Shown here in pieces: positions 35,191 to 44,359 of a DNA stretch of 64,000 nt. Each line of letters begins with the position of its first letter. Positions within the stretch are counted from its first letter, which is position 1. The translations under genes were made by a program, and so were the position numbers. The notes under the pieces are model-generated. The model searched no databases. It worked only from the letters and a program-made list of their open reading frames with translations, and was not told the origin of the DNA. Where the stretch lies: the NCBI GenBank assembly GCA_029719485.1, contig CP120722.1, positions 1,736,001 to 1,800,000 on the forward strand, read 5' to 3'. The stretch is from Kiritimatiellota bacterium B12222 (lineage in GTDB: Bacteria > Verrucomicrobiota > Kiritimatiellia > SS1-B-03-39 > UBA6053).

Positions 35191-36795
35191 ATGAAGCACT
35201 CTCTATTCAAGCACCCATCTGTTGTCCGAAAATCCGCATTTCAGATGTCCATTCGCTCTGCGTTTACTTTAGTTGTGGGGATGTTTTGCGCTTCAGCCCC
35301 GCTTCAGGCGGCGGATGGCACCTGGATTCTTGATGGAAGCGACAACTGGACAAGTGGTTATGGTACGCCGTGGGCCGGAGGTATCGTGGCCGAAGGTGTT
35401 GATGCGACAGCTCATTTTAATACCCTAGATATTACTGCGACCCGCGCGGTTTCGTTGACGGCACCATTGACGATCGGCAATATGAATTTTGCGGATACTT
35501 CAGGCACCAGTCGCTGGAATTTGAGGGACAGCGTGCTCACCTTGCAAACAACGTCAGGAACTCCAACCATTACAAATGACACGGAGGTACGTGCTTATTC
35601 CGTATTGGCCGGTACGCAAGGTTTCACCAAGGAAGGCACTGGCCGACTGGGTTTGTATGCAGCCAATACCTACACGGGTACAACCAGAATCAACAACGGT
35701 AGCCTTTATGTGTTTAATGCCAATGCCATAAATGGAGATGTGGTGATGGGTGGGGGAAATCTGACTTTTGATAATTATAATGTGAGTTTTACGGGGAATA
35801 TTAGTGGGAGTGGGGGACGCATATCAAGATCGGGGGGGACTGCGACCTTGTCTTTATTGGGAGACAATACGTCAAGTAGTGATGTGGGCTTATATGCCGG
35901 CGCCATTGCGCTGGGATCTGGTGTGAATAATGGAATCGGCACCGGTGTGTTTATTTTCAAAAGTGGAATGTTGAGATCTGCAGATAACACTGCGCGCACC
36001 ATTACGAATGATTTATCACTGGCAGATGGAAATGCGACGATGACTTTTGGTGCGGCCCAAGGGGAGACGACCGGGTTGGGTGATTTGACCTTTACGGATA
36101 CACGAAACATCAGCACAGGGGGAAGTCGAAACTGGACTGTGAACAATGATACCACGGTAACTTTTCATAACAATTGGTCCGGCAATACAGGTTGGACGAT
36201 TACTAAAGAAGGGACAGGTACCTTGGTTTTTAATGGGAATATTTCATCCAGTTTTAAAGGAGATGTCACGGTTAATGATGGCACATTGGTCCTCAATGGT
36301 GATCAAAGCGGCTTCGCTTACGGAACGATCATTAACGACGGGGGTACCTTGGGGGGCATAGGCATCATGGACGGTCTCATCACCCTGAACGATGGGGGGG
36401 CGCTCACGCCGGGGAACAGTATTGGCACCATGACGGGGACGGACTTAACCTGGAATGGTGGTGGCGAGATGCAGTTTGAATTGAGTGATACCGACAGTAG
36501 CTCAGATCAACTGCTACTCAGTGGCGCATTCACCAAAGGAAGTGGGAGTGACTTCATCTTTAATTTCCTCGATACCGGTGTTGCAGGCGTCACCTATACC
36601 TTGGTCAGTTCCGATAGTACGAACTTTGTGGCGGGCGATCTTGGTTACACGGGTCTCAGCAGTGGCCTTTCTGGAGACTTTGTCTTTAGTGGAGATGAGC
36701 TTCAATTTCAGGTGATACCTGAACCAACTTCGATTCTGTTGCTGGGCGTGGGATTGGTCTCTATGCTTGTAATGTTCCGAGGTCGTAAGGCTTAG
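35191..36795 (+). CDS. PEP-CTERM protein with autotransporter-type beta-strand repeats
   Basis: A 534-residue exported protein. A signal peptide ends near residue 40 (APLQAADG). The body consists of Gly/Thr/Asn-rich beta-helix repeats such as GFTKEGTGRLGLYAANTYTG and WTITKEGTGTLVFNGNI, the autotransporter-associated repeat. The C-terminus VIPEPTSILLLGVGL, a hydrophobic helix and RGRK form a PEP-CTERM sorting signal, recognised by exosortase and thought to direct proteins to the surface or matrix. No beta-barrel translocator is present. Exosortase is not in the window. Confidence 0.88.
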   Translation: MKHSLFKHPSVVRKSAFQMSIRSAFTLVVGMFCASAPLQAADGTWILDGSDNWTSGYGTPWAGGIVAEGVDATAHFNTLDITATRAVSLTAPLTIGNMNFADTSGTSRWNLRDSVLTLQTTSGTPTITNDTEVRAYSVLAGTQGFTKEGTGRLGLYAANTYTGTTRINNGSLYVFNANAINGDVVMGGGNLTFDNYNVSFTGNISGSGGRISRSGGTATLSLLGDNTSSSDVGLYAGAIALGSGVNNGIGTGVFIFKSGMLRSADNTARTITNDLSLADGNATMTFGAAQGETTGLGDLTFTDTRNISTGGSRNWTVNNDTTVTFHNNWSGNTGWTITKEGTGTLVFNGNISSSFKGDVTVNDGTLVLNGDQSGFAYGTIINDGGTLGGIGIMDGLITLNDGGALTPGNSIGTMTGTDLTWNGGGEMQFELSDTDSSSDQLLLSGAFTKGSGSDFIFNFLDTGVAGVTYTLVSSDSTNFVAGDLGYTGLSSGLSGDFVFSGDELQFQVIPEPTSILLLGVGLVSMLVMFRGRKA

Positions 36796-36807
36796 GTCTT
36801 ATGCGTT

Positions 36808-37075
36808 GCCCCGGCCCTGCGGACCGGGCTGTGGAGGGTCGCCCCGTTGGGGCTGGGGAGGGGAAGGATGCGTTGTCCTGATTTGTGGGTAGGGTTTTGG
36901 AGAGTCGCCCTTTCAGGGCTCGGAAAGATGTGGGGTGGTGACCCGGCCCTGCGGACCGGGCTGTGGAGGGTCGCCCCGTTGGGGCTGGGGAGGATGCGTT
37001 GTTCTGATTTGTGGGTAGGGTTTTGGAGAGTCGCCCCGTTGGGGCTGGGGAGGGGAAGGGGAAGGATGGTGGTTT
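36808..37075 (+). repeat. GC-rich palindromic tandem repeats
   Basis: CCGGCCCTGCGGACCGGGC occurs at 36811 and 36943, each followed by GGGTCGCCCCGTTGGGGC; a related GAGAGTCGCCC unit occurs three times. Period is about 130 bases. The palindromes match those in the 33-34 kb array and at 59019. No gene is present before thrC; the long frames on both strands are artefacts. Confidence 0.85.
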
Positions 37076-37165
37076 TGATTTTGATGGTTTGATGAATTGC
37101 GGGAGCTGGGTCAGCTTTTTGCGGGTGGAGCTTGAAAGCTTTGTGGGCTTTGGTAGGTGCGGGGC

Positions 37166-38548
37166 ATGAACTACTTGAGCACACGTGGAAAAACTGACCC
37201 GATGTCCTTTATGGATGCTGGGCTGACTGGACTTGCCCCTGATGGGGGATTGTTGATTCCTGAATCTTTGCCTGATTTGTCGGGTGATCTGGATCGCTTG
37301 GCGACCTTGTCTTATGCGGATCTGGCTTTTGAGGTCTTTTCCCATTTCGCCACCGATATTCCCTCTGAAGATTTACGGGGCTTGGTGGACCGGGCTTACA
37401 GTACCTTTCGTCATCCGGATACCGCGCCTGTGGTTCAGGTAGAGGATCGCTATATTTTGGAGCTGTTTCATGGTCCGACCCTGGCGTTTAAAGATATGGC
37501 CATGCAGTTTTTATCTCAATTTTTTGAGTATGCGCTGGAAAAACGGGATCAGCATTTGAATATTTTGGGCAGTACCAGTGGCGACACGGGGTCGGCTGCG
37601 ATTCATGGGGTTCGCGGGAAATCGCGGATTAATATTTTCATGATGCATCCCAAAGGGCGTACCAGCCCAGTTCAGGCCTTGCAAATGACCTCGGTATTGG
37701 ATGCGAATGTTTATAATTTGGAAATCGATGGCACCTTTGATGATTGTCAGGCGATTATGAAAGCGTTGTTTGCGGATGTGCCGTTTAAAGAGCAGTACCT
37801 GTTGGGAGCGGTGAATTCGGTGAACTGGGTGCGGGTGATGGCGCAGATTGTGTATTATTTGTATTCGGGCCTAAAAGTGATGAAGGATACGGGGGCGGAT
37901 CAGGTTCAGTTCTCCGTGCCTACAGGTAATTTCGGCAACATTTTGGCGGGATATTATGCCATGAAAATGGGCTTGCCGGTGAGTCGTTTTATGTTGGCGA
38001 CCAATGAAAATGATATTCTGGCGCGTTTCTTTAATACCGGGATTTACGAGAGTGGATCGGTGGCCAAAACCATTAGTCCGTCGATGGATATTCAAGTCGC
38101 CAGCAACTTTGAACGGTATTTGTTTGCCTTGTTAGATGGTGATGCGGCTCGGGTGCGGGAGGTGATGGACACCTTCGCGGCCACGGGGCGGGTGGATCTT
38201 TCGGATCGTTTGAAGCATGAGGCGATGAAGTTGTTTGCATCGGCCAGTGCGGATACGGCAAAGACTTTAAAAGCGATTAAAGAGACAAATGCGCGAGCGG
38301 ATTATTTGATGGATCCGCATACCGCCGTTGGGGTGGTGGTGGGAGATGAGTTGCGCAATGGCGATCCCTTGATTTGTTTGTCCACGGCCCATCCGGCAAA
38401 ATTTACGGATGCGATTGTGGATGCGATTGGGGAAGAACCTCATCATCCGGTCTTGGATGCCTTGAAAGGGGCGGAAACACGTTGCGAGAAATTGCCGGCG
38501 GATCAAGAAGCGGTGCGCGATTATTTGGTGCAGAAATTGGGTGGGTGA
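37166..38548 (+). CDS. thrC: Threonine synthase
   Basis: A 460-residue PLP enzyme converting O-phosphohomoserine to threonine. N-terminal MNYLSTRG is typical; the PLP lysine is Lys109 in FHGPTLAFKDMA; STSGDTGSAA binds the phosphate, and SVPTGNFGN follows. ATG 37166 preferred over an in-frame start at 37157. Of the long form (class with extended N-terminal domain). Cytoplasmic; stands alone between repeat regions. Confidence 0.95.
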   Translation: MNYLSTRGKTDPMSFMDAGLTGLAPDGGLLIPESLPDLSGDLDRLATLSYADLAFEVFSHFATDIPSEDLRGLVDRAYSTFRHPDTAPVVQVEDRYILELFHGPTLAFKDMAMQFLSQFFEYALEKRDQHLNILGSTSGDTGSAAIHGVRGKSRINIFMMHPKGRTSPVQALQMTSVLDANVYNLEIDGTFDDCQAIMKALFADVPFKEQYLLGAVNSVNWVRVMAQIVYYLYSGLKVMKDTGADQVQFSVPTGNFGNILAGYYAMKMGLPVSRFMLATNENDILARFFNTGIYESGSVAKTISPSMDIQVASNFERYLFALLDGDAARVREVMDTFAATGRVDLSDRLKHEAMKLFASASADTAKTLKAIKETNARADYLMDPHTAVGVVVGDELRNGDPLICLSTAHPAKFTDAIVDAIGEEPHHPVLDALKGAETRCEKLPADQEAVRDYLVQKLGG

Positions 38549-38848
38549 GGGTTGGGGGGAGCGTTGCCCGTACGCCTCCGGTGCACAACTTTTGTTTTTA
38601 GTCGACTCGGGGGCATGGCCCCCGAGCTAAGTGCGGTGACGCCTCCGGCGCCGGTTGAGGGCATTCAATCGAAATCGCAATCGAATGTTGGGGTGTCGAG
38701 GTAGATAGATCGAACTGATCCGACCGATTTTTTGCTCCCTTCGTTAAGCTCCCTTCGCGGGGCTCAGGTCGTTCACAGGCAGGTATACGGAAATCCCCGC
38801 AGAGATCTCTCGATCCGCTGCGGGGAGGAAGGGTGAAATGAATGAAGA
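38549..38848 (+). other. Intergenic region with two hairpins
   Basis: Between the convergent thrC and NCS2 genes. Perfect palindrome CTCGGGGGC-ATG-GCCCCCGAG at 38606-38626 and a second stem CCCCGCAG / CTGCGGGG at 38795-38825. These probably end transcription from each side, though neither has a long U tract. A run of ATCGAAATCGCAATCGAA at about 38669 resembles the hexamer repeats near 54966. Confidence 0.55.
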
Positions 38849-40141
38849 TCAGATCACGAGTTTGACAATAAACAATGCGGCCAGAATGAGCATCATGGGG
38901 GACAGTTTTTTAATTTTCCCGGTGATGAGTTGAATGGCGACATAGGCTAAGAGGCCAAACACAATACCGTCGGCAATGCTGTAGGTCAGCGGCATCATGA
39001 TAATGGTGACAAAGGCAGGGAAACCTTCTTCGACGCTTTCGAAGTTGATTTTTAATACCGGTGACATCATGAAGTATCCCACAATCAACAGGGTTGGTGC
39101 GGTAGCGGCCGCGGGAACCATGAGGAAGATGGGGGAGAGGAATAGTGCCAGGAAGAACATGCCGGCGGTGGAGAGGGCGGTGAGGCCGGTACGTCCGCCT
39201 TCGGCCACGCCTGAGGCACTTTCGACATAAGCGGTAACGGTACTGGTTCCCAGCACGGCGCCGGCGGTGGTGCCAATCGCGTCAGCCATAAAGGCGGCTT
39301 TTGCGTTAGGGATTTTACCGTCTTTATCCAGCATACCCGCTTTATCACTTACACCCACGAGGGTGCCGATGGTATCAAACATGTCCACAAACAAGAAGGT
39401 GAACAGGATGATCATCATGTCCATGCTGAAGATTTGTGAGAAATCCAACTTCCAAAAAATGGGAGCCAGTGAGGGCGGGGTACTGAGCAGAGCGCCTTCA
39501 GGAAGTTGGGTGACACCAAAAGGAATGCCAGCCAAGGTGATGGCAAAGATACCGATGAGCAATGCACCACGCACTTTTAATGCCAGCAACACGGCGCTGA
39601 TGACCACACCTGCAAGCATGAGGATTACGGGGGCTGATTTGATGTCGCCCAATCCCACAAGAATGGCATCATTGTTGATAATGACACCTGCATTTTGCAG
39701 ACCAATGAAGGCAATAAAGAGACCAATACCGGCGGAGATCGCATGTTTCAGCGGCATGGGGATGGCGTTCACAATCCATTCCCTCACGTTGAACAGGGTG
39801 AGGAGAATAAAGATTATCCCTTCGAGGAAAACGGCGGTGAGGGCCATTTGCCAGGTATGTCCCATGCCCAAGACCACCGAAAAGGCGAAAAAGGCGTTGA
39901 GTCCCATGCCGGGGGCGAGGGCGAAGGGGAGTTTCGCAACCAAGGCCATGACCAAGGTGGCGATCAATGCAGACAGGGCGGTGGCGGTGAAAACCGCGTT
40001 GATGTCCATGCCGGTAGCGCTGAGGATGCCCGGGTTGACCGCGAGAATATAGGCCATGGTCATAAAGGTAGTGACCCCGGCCAGCAGCTCGGTTTTCACC
40101 GAGCTACCGCTTTCTGTAATTTTAAAGAATTTGTCTAACAT
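38849..40141 (-). CDS. NCS2 family purine permease (AzgA/PbuG type)
   Basis: A 430-residue inner-membrane proton symporter for adenine, guanine or hypoxanthine. Signature stretches are ELLAGVTTFMTMAYIL, LAPGMGLNAFFAF, FLFVDMFDTIGTLVGV and GTSTVTAYVESASGVAEGGRTGL. About 12-14 hydrophobic segments. ATG 40141 gives the usual MLDKFFKI start; the longer frame runs into the spacer. Eleven bases downstream of the Tsx-like gene, in a three-gene minus-strand unit with a uracil-type permease. Confidence 0.92.
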   Translation of the reverse strand: MLDKFFKITESGSSVKTELLAGVTTFMTMAYILAVNPGILSATGMDINAVFTATALSALIATLVMALVAKLPFALAPGMGLNAFFAFSVVLGMGHTWQMALTAVFLEGIIFILLTLFNVREWIVNAIPMPLKHAISAGIGLFIAFIGLQNAGVIINNDAILVGLGDIKSAPVILMLAGVVISAVLLALKVRGALLIGIFAITLAGIPFGVTQLPEGALLSTPPSLAPIFWKLDFSQIFSMDMMIILFTFLFVDMFDTIGTLVGVSDKAGMLDKDGKIPNAKAAFMADAIGTTAGAVLGTSTVTAYVESASGVAEGGRTGLTALSTAGMFFLALFLSPIFLMVPAAATAPTLLIVGYFMMSPVLKINFESVEEGFPAFVTIIMMPLTYSIADGIVFGLLAYVAIQLITGKIKKLSPMMLILAALFIVKLVI

Positions 40142-40152
40142 GGGGTATGCCC

Positions 40153-40851
40153 TTAGAAGGTGGCTTTTACGGCGACGGTGGGCCAGATGTCCCATCCTTT
40201 TTCGCCACCAAAGTTGTAGCCGACTTGAATTTCACTACCGGCGGCCCAATTTTCGGTAACGTTGTACCAGAATTGAGGTTGGGAGAGGAACACGTAGTCT
40301 TCTACTACATCATTAAAAGTATTTTCTTCTTTCCAGAAGTCGGCAAATCCGTTGACGGTGAGTTGACCTTCGAAGAAATTAGCAAACCACACCAAGGTGA
40401 TTTGGAAGGAGCTGTCGGTTTTGCCCTGGATGTATTTATAGAGGGTGGAAAGGGTAAGGGCTTTAGAGAAATCTTCAGATAACCAGTAAAAATCTAAACC
40501 GGTGAGGTAAGATGAATTAATGGTGTAGGCCTGATCGCCCTCGGGCGTGTTGTATTGACCTAAGCCACCATCGTATTCGAAGTGAAGACCGATGGGGAGG
40601 TCATCTGAGATGTTGAAGGCGCGATGGAATTCTCCGTAGGCGTTGCTGACACCTTCGACATTGTCGCCATTGTAATTCATGTCGATGAAGAAGTAGGTGC
40701 GACCATAGGCATCGAGGCCAAAGTATTCGACGGTGGAGGTGAGGAATTCGTTATCGTCATCAAAGTTATAGAGAAGTTGCAGATCTAATTGTGCCTGCAA
40801 ACCGCAAGTGAAGCAGAGTAACAACAAAAAGGCTTGAATAGACTTGGACAT
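40153..40851 (-). CDS. Tsx-like outer-membrane channel (DUF5020 type)
   Basis: A 232-residue protein with a signal peptide (LLLLCFTCGLQAQ, cleaved about residue 20), alternating aromatic beta-strands and a terminal phenylalanine (VAVKATF), all typical of outer-membrane barrels. The pattern of short strands and the size match Tsx-like/DUF5020 nucleoside channels. Its position between two nucleobase permeases supports a role in letting purines and pyrimidines cross the outer membrane. Substrate inferred from context. Confidence 0.7.
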   Translation of the reverse strand: MSKSIQAFLLLLCFTCGLQAQLDLQLLYNFDDDNEFLTSTVEYFGLDAYGRTYFFIDMNYNGDNVEGVSNAYGEFHRAFNISDDLPIGLHFEYDGGLGQYNTPEGDQAYTINSSYLTGLDFYWLSEDFSKALTLSTLYKYIQGKTDSSFQITLVWFANFFEGQLTVNGFADFWKEENTFNDVVEDYVFLSQPQFWYNVTENWAAGSEIQVGYNFGGEKGWDIWPTVAVKATF

Positions 40852-40874
40852 GGCAGTGTTCCTTTGAACTGAGG

Positions 40875-42095
40875 TTAGATGACGATATCTTCTTCGTCGG
40901 TTGTTTCGACTTCCGCGGAGTGTCCGGGAAGAATGAGATTGAGGATGACGCCTACGACGGAGGCGAGGCCAATACCTGCGAGGGTAAAGTTGCCGAAGCT
41001 TAAGGAGGCTCCACCAATACCGATGGCCAACACGATAGAGATGATGACTTGGTTGCGGGTATGGTTGAGGTTGGTATGGGCATCGATCAAAATTTTGATA
41101 CCGACACAGGCGATCATGCCGAAGAGTAAGAGCATGATGCCGCCCAAAACAGGAGCGGGAATGGTGCGGAGGGCACCGGCAATTTTGCCAATAAAGGAGA
41201 ACACGATGGCGGTGCAGGCGGCGATGCGCAATACGCGGGGGTCGGTGACTTTGGTGAGTGAGATGGCTCCGGTGACTTCGGAGTAGGTGGTGTTGGGAGG
41301 TCCGCCAAAGATACCGGCGACGAAGGTGGCAATGCCGTCGCCCAATAAAGTGCGATGCAGGCCGGGGTCTTTCACAAAATCTTTTTTGGCCACGCCGCCG
41401 ATGGCGTACATATCTCCCACGTGTTCAATCATGGGGGCAATGGCGACGGGGAGGAGAAAGAGAATGGCTTTGAGGTTCCATTCAGGTTTCACAAATTTGG
41501 GCAAGGCGATCCAACTGGCTTCGGCCACTTGGGTATAATCGACTTCTTTCATCAGGGCGGCCGCAATGTATCCCACGACCAGGCCTACCAAGATCGGAAT
41601 CAGGCGTAACATGCCTTTGGAAAAGACCACGGTAGTGATAGCGGCGGCGAGAACAATGATGGCCAGGGCCCAATTTCCTTTGGCCATATCCACTGCGACG
41701 GAAGAGAGCGAGAGACCGATCACCATGATGACGGGGCCGACGACCACTGAAGGGAAGAGCTTGATGATGAAAGCCGGGCCGCTACATTTGATACAGGCAG
41801 ATGCGGTGGCGTAAACCACCCCGACAGCCATGAGACCCGCCAAAGTACCGGGCATGCCGTAGAGTTCTGTGGAGGCGACGATGGGGGCGATGAAGGCAAA
41901 ACTACTGCCCAAAAAAACCGGTACTTTACCACCGGTGATGAAATGAAAAATGAGGGTGCCTACACCTGCAGTGAACAGGGCGACGGAAGGGTCGATCCCC
42001 ACTAATAACGGAACCAGCACGGTGGCTCCAAAGGCGACGAACAAGAATTGAACACCTAAAATCATTCTCTTGGCGGGGCTTTTAATCACATTCAT
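40875..42095 (-). CDS. uraA: Uracil/xanthine permease, NCS2 family
   Basis: A 406-residue inner-membrane symporter. Visible: ILGVQFLFVAFGATVLVPLLVG, VFLGSSFAFIAP, the substrate-site glutamate region PVAIAPMIEHVGDMYAI, and GGPPNTTYSEVTGAI with the second conserved glutamate. These match UraA. ATG 42095 preferred, giving MNVIKSPAKR. First gene of the minus-strand nucleobase-uptake unit. Confidence 0.9.
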   Translation of the reverse strand: MNVIKSPAKRMILGVQFLFVAFGATVLVPLLVGIDPSVALFTAGVGTLIFHFITGGKVPVFLGSSFAFIAPIVASTELYGMPGTLAGLMAVGVVYATASACIKCSGPAFIIKLFPSVVVGPVIMVIGLSLSSVAVDMAKGNWALAIIVLAAAITTVVFSKGMLRLIPILVGLVVGYIAAALMKEVDYTQVAEASWIALPKFVKPEWNLKAILFLLPVAIAPMIEHVGDMYAIGGVAKKDFVKDPGLHRTLLGDGIATFVAGIFGGPPNTTYSEVTGAISLTKVTDPRVLRIAACTAIVFSFIGKIAGALRTIPAPVLGGIMLLLFGMIACVGIKILIDAHTNLNHTRNQVIISIVLAIGIGGASLSFGNFTLAGIGLASVVGVILNLILPGHSAEVETTDEEDIVI

Positions 42096-42289
42096 GTTGA
42101 GGACCTGGGGCAAAAATTAATGAGGAAATTGTTACATAAGGATGTGAAGACTGTTTTCGAGTAAAAAATGACTAAATAAGACATGCATTGTCTTAAATGA
42201 CAAATTTGTGGGAAATGGAAAAATGAAAGAACTGATGTCTGTAGAAAAAAGCAGAGGAGATGTAAGGAAAAAGCAGGAGGGGGAGATTC

Positions 42290-42829
42290 ATGGGTATGAC
42301 TCATTTCTATTTTTATATTTGTTTATGTTTATTCACCTCAGGCTGCAGCACTATGAAACCCATTCGAACCGAAACATCCGTTGACCTAGATCGTTTTATG
42401 GGGGACTGGTACGTGGTTGCGAACATTCCCACCTTTTTAGAAAAAGAGGCGTGGAATGCGCAAGAGCGTTATGAACGCGGGGAGGGAAACCGGATTGAAA
42501 CCACTTTTCAGTTTAACAAAGGTGGGCCGGAGGGGGAATTGAAAACCTATACGCCGGTGGGGTTTGTGGATGAATCCGATCCGTCCAACGCGGTGTGGGG
42601 GATGCGTTTTGTGTGGCCGATCAAAGCCGAATATATCATTATGTATGTAAATGAGGACTATACGGAAACCATTGTGGGGCGTCGTAAACGGGATTATGTA
42701 TGGATCATGGTTCGGGATCCTGAGCTGTCTGAAGCACGGGTAGAGGCTTTGATCGAAATGGCGGTGGTTGAGGGCTATGATCGTGGCAAAATACAAGGGG
42801 TAGCGCATGTCAAAAGGGGGGGCGAATAA
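42290..42829 (+). CDS. blc: Lipocalin, outer-membrane lipoprotein (Blc type)
   Basis: A 179-residue lipoprotein. The lipobox LFTSGC places the lipidated Cys near residue 19. The lipocalin motif DLDRFMGDWYVVANIP and later YIIMYVNEDYTETIVGRR follow the Blc pattern. These proteins bind fatty acids or lysophospholipids. The start at 42290 follows GGAGGGGGAG; a second ATG at 42296 is also possible. Transcribed toward the DUF3581 gene. Confidence 0.9.
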   Translation: MGMTHFYFYICLCLFTSGCSTMKPIRTETSVDLDRFMGDWYVVANIPTFLEKEAWNAQERYERGEGNRIETTFQFNKGGPEGELKTYTPVGFVDESDPSNAVWGMRFVWPIKAEYIIMYVNEDYTETIVGRRKRDYVWIMVRDPELSEARVEALIEMAVVEGYDRGKIQGVAHVKRGGE

Positions 42830-42917
42830 TTCAAGAGTGTCGTTTTTGGAAAGGTCCCTTACATTGCCTTAACAATTACAGTTGATTTGTGGTGTATTTT
42901 CAGGATAGAAGCTCCCT

Positions 42918-43631
42918 ATGAATTTTTTAAATCCTTATACCTCTTGGAGCGACGGCAAAGTCAGCTTTACTCGGAGTCAAGCCAGCCGTTTTGCTAAGCA
43001 GGTTGCAGATGACTTTAATCCCATTCACGATGTGGAAGCCAAACGCTTTTGTGTGCCTGGTGATTTACTGTTTGCGGTTTTAATTAAACATTTAGGACTG
43101 TACCCCCAAATGAATTTCACCTTTTCCGGTATGGTCGGAGATGGGGTGGGGATTCATTTTGATGAGTCGACTCCTGGTGAAATTATTTTGTTAGATGATC
43201 GGGGTAAAGAATACATCCGGGCGTCTTATTCCGGGACGCCAAATGATGAAGATGAGGTCACTGAACAGGTGATTCGCAACTATGTACGTTTTTCCGGGCA
43301 TAATTTTCCCCACGTGTTGGAGCCGTTAATGGCCGCGCACAATGTGATGATCAATATTGACCGTCCTTTGGTGATTTATGAGAGCATGTCGCTCAATTTG
43401 GAACATGCCGACATTTCCAATACGCAAATCGAGCACATGGGTGCGGAGATGGAAGTATTGGGAAAACGGGGGAACGTGAGCTTAACCTTCCGCTTTTTGG
43501 CCGATGGCAACGTGGTGGGCACTGGTGAGAAGAAAATGGTGCTGAGCGGCCTGCGTGAATACGATGCGTCGGTGATGAATGAAATGATCGAAAAATACGA
43601 CCAACGTAAACGCGATCAAATTGATTTATAA
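42918..43631 (+). CDS. DUF3581 family protein
   Basis: A 237-residue cytoplasmic protein. The N-terminus SFTRSQASRFAKQVADDFNP, then HDVEAKRFCVPGDLLFAVL and FTFSGMVGDG, fits DUF3581, a family mostly described from gammaproteobacteria. The layout recalls hotdog-fold (MaoC-like) proteins. Function unknown. It ends 8 bases before the lexA promoter elements. Confidence 0.75.
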   Translation: MNFLNPYTSWSDGKVSFTRSQASRFAKQVADDFNPIHDVEAKRFCVPGDLLFAVLIKHLGLYPQMNFTFSGMVGDGVGIHFDESTPGEIILLDDRGKEYIRASYSGTPNDEDEVTEQVIRNYVRFSGHNFPHVLEPLMAAHNVMINIDRPLVIYESMSLNLEHADISNTQIEHMGAEMEVLGKRGNVSLTFRFLADGNVVGTGEKKMVLSGLREYDASVMNEMIEKYDQRKRDQIDL

Positions 43632-43639
43632 TTGGGGGG

Positions 43640-43668
43640 TTGACCTGCGATCCAAACGTTTGTATAGT
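43640..43668 (+). promoter_or_regulatory. lexA promoter
   Basis: TTGACC (43640-43645) and TATAGT (43663-43668) with 17-base spacing, ending 7 bases before the lexA ATG at 43676. The AAACGTTT dyad lies between the boxes, and TGTATAGT is shared in reverse with the umuD promoter. This geometry implies a nearly leaderless transcript. Confidence 0.55.
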
Positions 43669-43675
43669 TGGACGC

Positions 43676-44284
43676 ATGAAAACAAAAGAAGACCTCACAG
43701 TAAAACAGCGCGCCGTCTACGATTATATTCGCTCACGTATTGAAGGAGAGCATTGTCCTCCGACGGTGCGTGAGATCGCGGATCATTTCAACATCAAGTC
43801 TCCGAAAGGGGCTTCGGACCATTTGGCCATGTTGGAGCGTAAAGGCTGGATCACCCGCACGGCTGGACTCAGTCGGGGCATTCAACTCGCGGACGACGAA
43901 GAAAAGGGTATTCCTATTTTGGGGAAAGCAGCGGCGGGTCATCCCATTTTAGCTCAGGAAAATCCTTTAGGGTATTTGAATTTTGCGCAGTTGTTTGGAT
44001 TACAGGATCGGTTTTCGGTTCAAATTTCCGGTGACAGCATGGAAAAGGCTGGTATTCATGATCAGGACTATGTGATTGTGCAGCGCGGAAGTAACTTTCG
44101 GGATGGGGATATTGTGTTAGCCATGATTGATGGCGAAACGACGGTAAAACGTATTTACCGTGAAAGCACGCAACGTTATCGTTTACAGCCGGAAAGCGAT
44201 CGTCATTTGCCCCTGTATGTGGAGAGCAATCAACCTGACTTCCAGATTTTGGGTTCCGTAGTCGGGGTGGTTCGCCGCTACTAG
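43676..44284 (+). CDS. lexA: LexA repressor
   Basis: A 202-residue SOS repressor. N-terminal winged-helix domain (LTVKQRAVYDYIRSRI, PPTVREIADHF) and S24 self-cleavage domain: Ala87-Gly88 cleavage site in KAAAGHPI, Ser121 in SGDSM and Lys158 in TTVKRI. ATG 43676 chosen because the promoter boxes lie upstream of it and the longer frame begins in them. Expected to control umuD and umuC among others. Followed by a rho-independent terminator. Confidence 0.95.
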   Translation: MKTKEDLTVKQRAVYDYIRSRIEGEHCPPTVREIADHFNIKSPKGASDHLAMLERKGWITRTAGLSRGIQLADDEEKGIPILGKAAAGHPILAQENPLGYLNFAQLFGLQDRFSVQISGDSMEKAGIHDQDYVIVQRGSNFRDGDIVLAMIDGETTVKRIYRESTQRYRLQPESDRHLPLYVESNQPDFQILGSVVGVVRRY

Positions 44285-44308
44285 ACGACGGGGATCTTTT
44301 GGATATTC

Positions 44309-44356
44309 ACCCGATAGTGTAAAGCGTGTTGCGCGTTTGGGCTATCGGGTTTTTTA
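44309..44356 (+). terminator. Rho-independent terminator after lexA
   Basis: Perfect arms ACCCGATAG (44309-44317) and CTATCGGGT (44342-44350) followed by TTTTTAT. It lies between convergent genes. Confidence 0.85.
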
Positions 44357-44359
44357 TGT

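Noticed and set aside
36847-37184. Frames on both strands in the GC-rich repeat before thrC
   Set aside because: They mirror the palindromic repeats and have no homology.
39267-40052. A 261-codon frame opposite the NCS2 permease
   Set aside because: It is antisense to a clear permease gene with strong family motifs.
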